This document shows, piece by piece, positions 1 through 7,136 of a DNA stretch of 42,447 nucleotides (the first letter of the stretch is position 1; every line of letters begins with the position of its first letter). The notes beneath the pieces are model-generated. The model had not been told where the DNA came from. It was given only the letters and a program-made list of their open reading frames with translations, and did no database searches. The position numbers and the translations under genes are program-made. The DNA is from Herbinix sp. (GTDB taxonomy: Bacteria > Bacillota > Clostridia > Lachnospirales > Lachnospiraceae): positions 1 to 42,447 of the forward strand of contig JAQUYQ010000007.1 of NCBI GenBank assembly GCA_028691795.1, written 5' to 3'.

Positions 1-61
1 GGAAAAGAACTATTACCTGATTGACACTAGGACAATTATATCATGGGTTTAACTAAGCCTA

Positions 62-415
62 TTGAACAAAATTTTATTAAGTTATCAAGGTACATTTATG
101 TATCTAAAAAATATTATACGAGGGGGGTTGGCAATGATCTCTGAATTTGCTATTCCATTTGCAACCGGTAATCCGCTTCTTTATATTCCATGCTTTATGG
201 CAGGTGGTGCAGTGGGAGCAATTGCTTCCTATCTGTTTGGGTGTACGATGGCAGCTCCACATGGTGGTTATTTTGTAGTTGCATTATGTAACAAACCGGT
301 TCTTTTAACGTTGGCATTACTGATTGGTTCTGCGGTAAGTTGTGTACTCATCTTGCTAATAAAAAAAGCTCCAACAGAAGAAGAATTAGCAATGGATACA
401 GAAGCAGAGGAGTAG
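62..415 (+). pseudogene. PTS fructose-type EIIC, C-terminal fragment
   Basis: This matches the last part of a fructose-family PTS IIC membrane domain, which carries sugar across the membrane during phosphorylation. Visible are the SEFAIPFATGNP segment (residues 27-38, equivalent to the family's ITEGAIPFAAxDP), the APHGG motif (65-69) and a final hydrophobic helix followed by a charged tail. A full IIC is about 330 residues, so roughly two thirds is missing. The frame is closed upstream by a TAA at 50-52, and the 50 bases before that show no IIC sequence in any frame. The TTG start at 62 has no good ribosome site, and homology seems to begin only near residue 12. It is either a decayed remnant or a gene cut by a frameshift or deletion just upstream. 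An HPr gene follows after about 70 bp, so this was probably a PTS operon. Confidence 0.65.
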
Positions 416-484
416 TATCATTTTAAATTTATTAGGCTGATTAATTACAGGAATTTTGGATAGCTGACAGACAGGAGAAACAAT

Positions 485-742
485 ATGAAATCATTTAATT
501 ATGTTTTAAAGGATGAAGAGGGACTGCATGCAAGGCCAGCAAGACTTTTAGTAAAAGCTGCTGAAAAATTACAGAGCGTTATTTTAATTCATAAAAAGGA
601 CAAATCAGGAAATGCAAAAAAGATATTTGCAATCATGGGGCTTGAGGTAAAGCATGGAGAAGAAATAACAGTTACCCTAGAAGGAGAGACAGAAGAATTA
701 GATTATGTTGCATTAAAAGGATTTTTCGAAAATAATCTATAG
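485..742 (+). CDS. HPr-family phosphocarrier protein without Ser46
   Basis: An 85-residue HPr, the cytoplasmic phosphate carrier between enzyme I and the sugar-specific EIIA proteins of the PTS. The active-site motif GLHARPA is at residues 13-19, with His15 as the phosphorylated residue, and the length is normal. The usual regulatory Ser46, which HPr kinase modifies for carbon catabolite control in Firmicutes, is Lys46 here (sequence NAKKIFAIMGL, 43-53). This copy should therefore transfer phosphate but not act as a CcpA co-repressor. It sits behind a PTS IIC fragment and before a strong hairpin, so it is probably a dedicated HPr for a specific PTS and not the housekeeping ptsH. The start follows AGGAGAAACAAT. 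The family call is firm; the dedicated role is inference. Confidence 0.9.
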   Translation: MKSFNYVLKDEEGLHARPARLLVKAAEKLQSVILIHKKDKSGNAKKIFAIMGLEVKHGEEITVTLEGETEELDYVALKGFFENNL

Positions 743-833
743 GAGTCAGATGTGTTAAAGGAACGGCTCCATTGTCAATGACAACATGAAATTTCATTTC
801 AGCAGAAGACCAATTGACTTACAGCGGAAAATT

Positions 834-891
834 AGATATAGCGTTATGCCGTATGGAGAACGCTCCCTCCATACGGTATAACGCTATATCT
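834..891. terminator. Long hairpin between convergent genes
   Basis: A 25-bp inverted repeat (834-858 with 867-891, one G.U pair) with an 8-base loop lies between the HPr gene on the plus strand and the convergent MFS gene on the minus strand. The T-rich tract is weak on the plus side. It probably stops transcription from both directions. Confidence 0.75.
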
Positions 892-977
892 TTACTATCT
901 CGTTATCTTTTCTTCTAATTCATTTCATGAAGTATTGTAGAAAGACGATGCAACTTTTCAATATGATTTACCTCAAA

Positions 978-2153
978 CTACAACTCCTTAATTCGGAATA
1001 CATTAATAAATACAAAACCCATCATCATAACAATCGCAAATACGATGGAACTCATTCCAGCCAATATCCCCCAATGAAAAGAGAATGTACCGATAATCAT
1101 TGGCATGATAATTGAGCCAATACCGCCAAACAAAAGCAGGACTCCCATCGACATAGGATATGACTTGATGGTGCTGCCAAATATAGAAATTGTGATCGGA
1201 TAAACTCCTGCCATGGAAAATCCTAAACCCATAATAGCGATCGTAATGACGGTTATATTTTGTGTAGATAGTAATAACAAGTAAAAAACGACTGTCCCAA
1301 TGCTAGTTGCAAGTAGTAATGATTTTTTTGGTACTTTATCCCCTAACAATGCACATGTTAATCTTCCCGCGAGGATGACAGCCCATAATAAAGAGGCAAG
1401 CATTTGAGCATACTCAATTGTCATAATATCAGAGTCAACAAAATACTTCACAATCCAACCACTAACCGAGGATTCTACTGATAAATAAAAAAAGATGATT
1501 CCTGTAATGATCCAAAAATGCTTAAACTTTAAAAATTGATAAGATTTATTATTTAATCTTTTTGTTAAGTCATTTAGTTTCATTCTTGTAAAAAGAGTCA
1601 TAGAGATAAGCGCAAGAAAAATGATAACGCCAGCAGCTACTTTCCAACCATTGTTACCATCTAGGTTTGTACATAAAATTACTAAAAAGGGAGAACTTAA
1701 AGCTCCAACTGCAAAAATGCTATGCAATATATTAAGTGCTGCAGAACTACTGTTTGACACCTCGTTTACAACCGTATTATTAAAATTAGAAATACTGCCT
1801 CTGCTTAATCCTGTAAATAAAAACCCCAAAATAAGTAGAACAGGATTACCGGTAATGATCATAATAGAAAAGCCCATAACTACGAAACTACTTAGAAATA
1901 TAATTGATTTTTTTCTTCCCAAATAAATCGGCAACACTCCGGCGATAAATCCAGCAATTAAATTACCGACCTGATGTGCCGAGAGTAATGCTCCGCTTAC
2001 AATATTATTAAGATCATATTCCCTGCTGATCAGTGGTAATAATGATCCCAAAATCATAGAATATAAACCATTCACAGCAAAAACATAAAAACAACACTTT
2101 AAAATATATCTGTTATGCCGGTCCAGTTGTGTGTAAAATTGTGGCAATTTCAT
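978..2153 (-). CDS. MFS transporter
   Basis: A 391-residue integral membrane protein with about 12 hydrophobic helices in two halves split by a charged loop near residues 190-205. It has the MFS signature between helices 2 and 3 (YLGRKKS) and a second-half counterpart (LLGDKVPKKS). The segment SVESSVSGWIVKYF in the second half resembles the FucP/YfkF-like sugar-type MFS branch. ATG follows AGGAGATATTTCTAT. It is the last gene of the minus-strand run that starts with UbiD, 50 bp after the TauE/SafE gene, and ends before the hairpin at 834-891. Its substrate cannot be read from sequence. From context it may export or import an aromatic acid or its decarboxylated product, which is inference only. 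Confidence 0.85.
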   Translation of the reverse strand: MKLPQFYTQLDRHNRYILKCCFYVFAVNGLYSMILGSLLPLISREYDLNNIVSGALLSAHQVGNLIAGFIAGVLPIYLGRKKSIIFLSSFVVMGFSIMIITGNPVLLILGFLFTGLSRGSISNFNNTVVNEVSNSSSAALNILHSIFAVGALSSPFLVILCTNLDGNNGWKVAAGVIIFLALISMTLFTRMKLNDLTKRLNNKSYQFLKFKHFWIITGIIFFYLSVESSVSGWIVKYFVDSDIMTIEYAQMLASLLWAVILAGRLTCALLGDKVPKKSLLLATSIGTVVFYLLLLSTQNITVITIAIMGLGFSMAGVYPITISIFGSTIKSYPMSMGVLLLFGGIGSIIMPMIIGTFSFHWGILAGMSSIVFAIVMMMGFVFINVFRIKEL

Positions 2154-2203
2154 ATAGAAATATCTCCTGTCTAAATAAATATACGCGATAAAGACGATTA
2201 AAT

Positions 2204-2932
2204 TTATATGATACCGATGTTATTAATAATCAGTGAAATACCCGATAAGATAAGCATGGTTGTAAATACTTTTTTTACAATTTTTTCATTCATAACTTTA
2301 GCCAATAATATTCCAATGGCTAGTCCTGCTATCATAAACGGAACTAACAAAATGATAGTTTTTATAAGTTTTAACGTAATAATACCCATAAAAGAATATA
2401 GAATGATGCGAAAACTATTTTCGATAAGAAAGACAATGCAAAGATTTCCACGAAAAGCACTATTTGTATCAGTCGTTCTGCTTACGTAGGCTGCCAATAA
2501 AGCACCGATTCCAAATAAACCACATAGCAATCCGGATAATAAACCTATGATTCCTAAAATAAAGGGAGATGCCTTTGTATTCTTATTTTTAAATTCGCGA
2601 AATAGCATTTCGGTTCCTATAATTACAACTACAAAGCCAAATATTATTTTGAGCACCGTTGTATTTCCGTTTTTTAGAAAAAAGGTACCTGGAATACTGC
2701 CTGCGATTACCAGGCAGGTTAGAGGAAGCCATACTTTTGCAGATAAAGATTTTCTTTCTTTCCACGCAATAATTAAATTAGAGGGATATCCTAAAATTAA
2801 TTCAATTGGTGTAATATTAATATTGTTTGCTTGAAAGCTTAATATGGTACTAAACACGAGTGTATTTGCGAAGCCACACATCCCTTTTACGATATAAGCA
2901 CATACTACAGCAAAAATCATTAAATAATTCAT
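2204..2932 (-). CDS. TauE/SafE family membrane permease
   Basis: A 242-residue protein with about eight hydrophobic segments and the two internally related halves typical of the TauE/SafE (UPF0721) family. The glycine-rich LLSGLLCGLFGIGA near residues 131-144 is the family's repeated helix motif. Members are proposed to export sulfite, sulfoacetate or other organic anions. The start follows AAAGGAAAAAAG. It lies 34 bp after UbiX and 50 bp before the MFS gene in the same operon, so a role in moving an acid or other anion of the UbiD/UbiX pathway is plausible but unproven. Confidence 0.82.
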   Translation of the reverse strand: MNYLMIFAVVCAYIVKGMCGFANTLVFSTILSFQANNINITPIELILGYPSNLIIAWKERKSLSAKVWLPLTCLVIAGSIPGTFFLKNGNTTVLKIIFGFVVVIIGTEMLFREFKNKNTKASPFILGIIGLLSGLLCGLFGIGALLAAYVSRTTDTNSAFRGNLCIVFLIENSFRIILYSFMGIITLKLIKTIILLVPFMIAGLAIGILLAKVMNEKIVKKVFTTMLILSGISLIINNIGII

Positions 2933-2966
2933 TCTTTTTTCCTTTGCATCATGTCATTAATATTCG

Positions 2967-3554
2967 TTAATTCCTCCAACGTTTAAATCCATTTAATTCA
3001 ATACCGAACTTATCAAGAACCTTTCCGATGATCTGAAGGTTCATTTCCTCAAGGCTGTTAACACCACTATAATACGGAGCGACTGGTGGCATCAGGAAAG
3101 CTCCTGCCTCTGCCAGTGCCAACATATTTCTAAGGTGAATTGTACTTAAGGGGCTCTCTCTTGGAACGAGTACCAATGTCCTGCGTTCTTTCAGGGTTAC
3201 ATCTGCAGCCCGAAGAAGCAGATTATCGGAATAACCGCAGGCAATTCCTGCTACGGTCTTCATGCTGCAAGGTATGATAATCATACCTGCAGTATGGAAG
3301 GTTCCGCTGGCGATATTGCCGCCATGATCCCCGATATCATATACAGCAGTAGCGAGCTGCTCGACCTGATTCATTGCATAATCTGTTTCCAAAGCAATCG
3401 TTGTCTGCGCACCTTTGGAGATGACAAGATGTGTCTCCCAATCCGGACACTCCTTCATAATCCTGAGCAGTTGTATGGCAAGCGTTACACCGCTGGCGCC
3501 GCTCATACCTACTACAAGTCGCTTTTTCTGTTGGGAAGGTAGTTGCTGATCCAT
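2967..3554 (-). CDS. ubiX: UbiX-like flavin prenyltransferase
   Basis: A 195-residue member of the UbiX family, which joins dimethylallyl phosphate to reduced FMN to make prenylated FMN, the cofactor of UbiD decarboxylases. Visible family motifs are the flavin-binding GMSGASG (16-22), PCSMKT (95-100), the segment SDNLLLRAADV with KERRTLVLVPRE, and the PPxxPYYSG region. Length is normal, with a short hydrophilic N-terminal extension. ATG follows GAGAGGTATTAT. It is in the same operon as UbiD (7123-8826), so it most likely supplies that enzyme's cofactor. In Streptomyces the equivalent trio SCO4490-4492 (UbiD, UbiA and UbiX types) belongs to the late futalosine pathway of menaquinone synthesis. 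The family call is secure. Confidence 0.93.
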   Translation of the reverse strand: MDQQLPSQQKKRLVVGMSGASGVTLAIQLLRIMKECPDWETHLVISKGAQTTIALETDYAMNQVEQLATAVYDIGDHGGNIASGTFHTAGMIIIPCSMKTVAGIACGYSDNLLLRAADVTLKERRTLVLVPRESPLSTIHLRNMLALAEAGAFLMPPVAPYYSGVNSLEEMNLQIIGKVLDKFGIELNGFKRWRN

Positions 3555-3620
3555 ATAATACCTCTCTAAATAAAATATACTAATGTACCTGTACTATGAT
3601 AGGAACATCTCATATAAGCA

Positions 3621-4376
3621 TTAATTCATAGAACTATTCCATTTGCAAAGTTTTACCGCAAGGTAATCGATCGAAATAAATAATAAAAATCCGATTACTG
3701 CGATTGTAATGATACCAATATACATCTCAATATAGTTAATTCTTGACCAGGCATCCAGGATATAAAAACCCATTCCATAGGTTGTACCATAACCCTCCAC
3801 AAAAAAGAGGATGGATACCGCAGTACCAAGAGATACTCTGAGGCTGGTTAATAACTGAGGCAGGATGGCTGGCAGTGTGACATGACGTAACATCTGTAAT
3901 TTACTTGCGCCGGTACTTTGGATGACCTGATACATCGTCTTATCTATACTATGGATACTATCCCGGACGGATACGATGACCTGAAATACAATAACAAGAA
4001 CCATAATGATCACTTTGGAGCCATCCCGCATGCCCAATAATAGCATCGTGATTGGTAATAATGCCGTCTTAGGTATGGGATAACTAAAATAAATGAATGG
4101 ATATAAAATTAAATTTGCTTTCTTTGAGTATGCGATTAAAATGCCAATAGGTATTCCGATCAGAAGCGAAAGCACCAGGCCAGCTCCAATTCTTCGCAAG
4201 CTATATAGGATATGAAGGTACATATGATCAGTAAGCACGATACTAAAGTTTTTATATATCAAGAATGGACTGGGAATTACTTTGGTATCGGTCACCAGAT
4301 AACCAATCAGCCAAAGGAGATTAACGGAAAGGAAACCCTGCGTAAATATCATACATCGTTTCAATAATTTATTCAA
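3621..4376 (-). CDS. ABC transporter permease (SsuC/TauC/ThiX type)
   Basis: A 251-residue inner-membrane permease of the BPD_transp_1 family with about six helices. The coupling-loop region, with ASKLQMLRHVTLPAILPQLL, corresponds to the EAA motif that contacts the ATPase. The best start is the TTG at 4376, six bases after AAGG within GAAAGGAAGG. The longer frame from 4394 would put that ribosome site inside the gene. It overlaps the end of the ATPase gene by about 8 bp, so the two are translationally coupled. The closest types import sulfonates, nitrate-like anions or thiamine precursors. The UbiD/UbiA/UbiX context points instead to an aromatic acid, which is inference. Confidence 0.88.
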   Translation of the reverse strand: MNKLLKRCMIFTQGFLSVNLLWLIGYLVTDTKVIPSPFLIYKNFSIVLTDHMYLHILYSLRRIGAGLVLSLLIGIPIGILIAYSKKANLILYPFIYFSYPIPKTALLPITMLLLGMRDGSKVIIMVLVIVFQVIVSVRDSIHSIDKTMYQVIQSTGASKLQMLRHVTLPAILPQLLTSLRVSLGTAVSILFFVEGYGTTYGMGFYILDAWSRINYIEMYIGIITIAVIGFLLFISIDYLAVKLCKWNSSMN

Positions 4377-5148
4377 TTGTATCCTTCCTTTCAACCAATG
4401 GCATTAATTGTTCCCGTAATAATTGCTTCGTAATAAGATAATCCATTTTCTCCGGATATAATTCGCCAAAGTAAGCGTTACACATTTGGTATTTGATCAC
4501 ACCGGAATTGGAATCCATAACAAAGATTAAATTACCTAAATAGAGAGCTTCCTCAATGCTATGTGTTACTAGAATAGTAGTTGGTTTTTGCTGCTTCCAT
4601 ACCTGCAGGAATAATTCTCTGGCTTCTGCTCTTGTGATTTCATCCAATGCAGAAAATGGTTCATCCATTAATAATAAATCGGGCTGTAGGATAAAGGCTC
4701 TTGCTATTGCAGCCCTCTGGACTTGCCCACCGCTTAGTTCCAGAGGATATTTATCAAGAATGTCCAGGATATGCAAGGCTTTATAAATACTTGTGATTAT
4801 TTCGTGTTGAAGTTCACTCACCTGCTCCTTGCGGATTTTTAGCGCCAACATGCAATTCTCTCGAACGGTTTTCCAGGGTAGTAAACCACAGTTTTGTGGG
4901 ATGAGTCCGATTCTATGATGCTTGGGACTTAATGGTTGTCGTTGATTATTTGTGATAAAGTCTATTTTACCACTCTCGCTGGTCATAACCCCTGCCAGCG
5001 TATTTAATAAGGTTGATTTACCACAGCCGGATGGTCCCAGGATTGCCAATGCTTCACCCTGTTGAAGGTTAAAGGAGAGGTTTTGAATTACTTTGCTGAT
5101 ATTATTTTTTGTTTTATATTGAACGGATAAATGATCAATAATAAGCAT
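4369..5148 (-). CDS. ABC transporter ATP-binding protein (SsuB/TauB type)
   Basis: A 259-residue ATPase of the nitrate/sulfonate/thiamine-precursor importer group. Visible are Walker A GPSGCGKST, the Q-loop (IPQNCGLLPW), the signature LSGGQ, Walker B LLLMDEPFSALD and the H-loop ILVTHSIEEAL. The chosen ATG at 5148 is preceded by GGGGATTAT. The frame can be extended to a TTG at 5181, but that site lacks a ribosome-binding sequence. The order lipoprotein, ATPase, permease is that of a complete importer. The protein should work at the inner face of the membrane with the permease encoded just downstream. Confidence 0.92.
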   Translation of the reverse strand: MLIIDHLSVQYKTKNNISKVIQNLSFNLQQGEALAILGPSGCGKSTLLNTLAGVMTSESGKIDFITNNQRQPLSPKHHRIGLIPQNCGLLPWKTVRENCMLALKIRKEQVSELQHEIITSIYKALHILDILDKYPLELSGGQVQRAAIARAFILQPDLLLMDEPFSALDEITRAEARELFLQVWKQQKPTTILVTHSIEEALYLGNLIFVMDSNSGVIKYQMCNAYFGELYPEKMDYLITKQLLREQLMPLVERKDTIE

Positions 5149-5219
5149 ATAATCCCCATCACTTTCCCTAATGTACAGCAAGCAGGATGCATTTAGAATG
5201 TAGCATCCACCGCCAGGTA

Positions 5220-6209
5220 TTATTTTGTATAGACATCAAAAATCATTTGCTCATAAGTCAGATCAGCACTACATAAGCCTTTTGAGCTTGCCCAGCTTAT
5301 TGCAGCCTCTACATCCTCTCTTGGCGGAAGTTCACTGGTTCGAATTGGTTCCATGGTTATCTGGCCCTTCATTTCCACCGGATATCCGACCGTCTTAATG
5401 ACGATATCCTCATAACTTGCGATATCAGTTTTGTTAATATATTCCACCGCTTCATTATAAGCCTTATATAAGTTTTTAACAGCTTCGGTCTTATCATCGA
5501 GCACAGGTTTGGCAAATGCGGAAATAGCAGGATAAAGGCCGATATCATTAGCACTACCCAAATATACGGCTCCTTCATTTAAGATAATGGAGGCAAAAGG
5601 CTCCGGTAATAAGCCTAAATCAATTTGTTCATTGCGAAGTAATTCTACCCGGTCCGGAATACGAGGAACGATTTCCTTTACCACAGCGCTGCTTTCCAGA
5701 GAATTTGCAGCAAGAATATTATCTAAGGTGTAGTCAATTAAGGTGTTTTGGGATATTGCGATACTTTTTCCTTTGATTTCATTGATATTTGATATACCAC
5801 TATTCTTACCGGCTACCAATACATAATCACCATCGGTAATTCCTGTAATTTTTACATCAAAATCTGCATTCTGATAAATGCATACCCCTATGTAATCCGT
5901 TAAAACTCCGTCCAGTTCTCCGGCAAGAAAAGCCGCATCTCTGTCCTTGGCGGAGGTAAATGTTTCTAACTGCAGGTCAAGATTATATTTCTCTGCCAGA
6001 CCAAGTTCATTGATCATAACATAAGGAATAACATCATAAGAGGACATCATGCCGATGCGAAGTACAGCTTTATCCGTATCACTCTTGGTATCAGTTGAAG
6101 CAGTATTGTTTGATTGATCATCTACCGGTGATGGATCCTTGGCTGTACATCCGACAAATAACATGGTAATTATAATCAGCAGGGGTATTACGTTATATAC
6201 TTTTTTCAT
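5220..6209 (-). CDS. ABC substrate-binding lipoprotein (NMT1/THI5-like)
   Basis: A 329-residue solute-binding lipoprotein. An N-terminal signal peptide ends in the lipobox LFVGC near residue 21, followed by a Ser/Thr/Asp-rich linker. The mature part starts with VLRIGMMSSYDVIPYVMINELG and continues in the pattern of NMT1/SsuA-like proteins (AEKYNLDLQLETF, GELDGVLTDY, KGKSIAISQNTLIDY). ATG follows AAAGGAAGGATTTAAAA. It lies between ubiA and the ATPase gene. Relatives bind sulfonates, nitrate, pyrimidine thiamine precursors and aromatic acids. The same fold occurs in the menaquinone enzymes MqnA and MqnD. Together with the linked prenyltransferase and decarboxylase this suggests an aromatic carboxylate ligand, possibly a naphthoate, which is inference. 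Confidence 0.9.
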   Translation of the reverse strand: MKKVYNVIPLLIIITMLFVGCTAKDPSPVDDQSNNTASTDTKSDTDKAVLRIGMMSSYDVIPYVMINELGLAEKYNLDLQLETFTSAKDRDAAFLAGELDGVLTDYIGVCIYQNADFDVKITGITDGDYVLVAGKNSGISNINEIKGKSIAISQNTLIDYTLDNILAANSLESSAVVKEIVPRIPDRVELLRNEQIDLGLLPEPFASIILNEGAVYLGSANDIGLYPAISAFAKPVLDDKTEAVKNLYKAYNEAVEYINKTDIASYEDIVIKTVGYPVEMKGQITMEPIRTSELPPREDVEAAISWASSKGLCSADLTYEQMIFDVYTK

Positions 6210-6263
6210 TTTTAAATCCTTCCTTTGATCGTTTTAATACGTATATTATTTTTTAAATAGTAG

Positions 6264-7136
6264 TTAAAATATCAGAATATCTAATAATCCACTGACCAGC
6301 AGAACAATACTGATTAACTGGTTAATGCTATAAGAAGCGATATTGACATTGGTTAAATTCGTGGGAGACACTAGACGATATTCTATGCAAAATAAGCAGA
6401 ATATGATAAAAAGCCCAATCATATATACTACGCTCAGCTCAGCGGCTAATATGCCGATAACCACAAGACATAAAACCGTGATGATGTGAAACAGCATAGC
6501 GATCCGTAATGCATTTTTAACGCCGAATTTAACCGGAATAGAATGTAAACCATTTGCGTTATCAAATTCATAATCCTGGGAGCCGTAGATGATATCAAAG
6601 CCGGCTACCCATAAGGAATTAGCTGCTCCCATAAACAAAGGCATCAAGGTTATTTCTCCGGTTACCGCAAGCCAAGCTCCAACCGGTGCACAGGCGCAAG
6701 TGACGCCGAGAACCAAATGACACAAAAAGGTAAAACGTTTGCAATAAGAGTATACGATCATTAAAAATAATGCTGCCGGGGATAACAAAAAACAGATGAA
6801 ATTTATCTGATAAGCCCCAATTAACATAATAAGAAAGCAGATTGCCGTAAATATGATTACTTCTTTCTTTTTGATCTCGCCTTTTGGAAGCTGCCGTCCT
6901 GAGGTCCTGGGATTCCGGGCATCAATCTCGGCATCAATTACACGGTTAATTGCATTCGCTCCGGTTCTTGCACCCAGAAAGCATACGACAATCCAAAATA
7001 GGGTAGCGATGTCTGGCAAACCTTTCGCTGCAAGCAACATGGATAGAAGAGCAAAACTAAAGGAAAAGATGGTATGGGAAAACATCACTAACTTCCCATA
7101 TTCCTTCATTTTATAGATAAGCTTAGTCAATATCAT
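6264..7136 (-). CDS. UbiA-family aromatic prenyltransferase
   Basis: A 290-residue integral membrane enzyme of the UbiA family, which attaches a polyprenyl chain to an aromatic acid. The first Asp-rich motif is Asn64, Asp68 and Asp72 in AINRVIDAEIDARNPRT. The second, DIIYGSQDYEFD, lies near residues 185-200. Both bind the Mg2+-diphosphate of the prenyl donor. The NPRTSGRQLPKGE stretch is typical of the subgroup annotated as putative 4-hydroxybenzoate polyprenyltransferase, which includes the futalosine-pathway enzyme MqnP. The start at 7136 follows AAAGGTGG. An upstream ATG at 7154 would include that ribosome site. It overlaps the ubiD end by about 14 bp, so the two are coupled. No polyprenyl synthase or methyltransferase is linked. 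Confidence 0.9.
   Translation of the reverse strand: MILTKLIYKMKEYGKLVMFSHTIFSFSFALLSMLLAAKGLPDIATLFWIVVCFLGARTGANAINRVIDAEIDARNPRTSGRQLPKGEIKKKEVIIFTAICFLIMLIGAYQINFICFLLSPAALFLMIVYSYCKRFTFLCHLVLGVTCACAPVGAWLAVTGEITLMPLFMGAANSLWVAGFDIIYGSQDYEFDNANGLHSIPVKFGVKNALRIAMLFHIITVLCLVVIGILAAELSVVYMIGLFIIFCLFCIEYRLVSPTNLTNVNIASYSINQLISIVLLVSGLLDILIF

Noticed and set aside
927-1115. 62-codon plus-strand frame
   Set aside because: Antisense to the end of the MFS gene, no ribosome site and His/Asn-rich nonsense composition.
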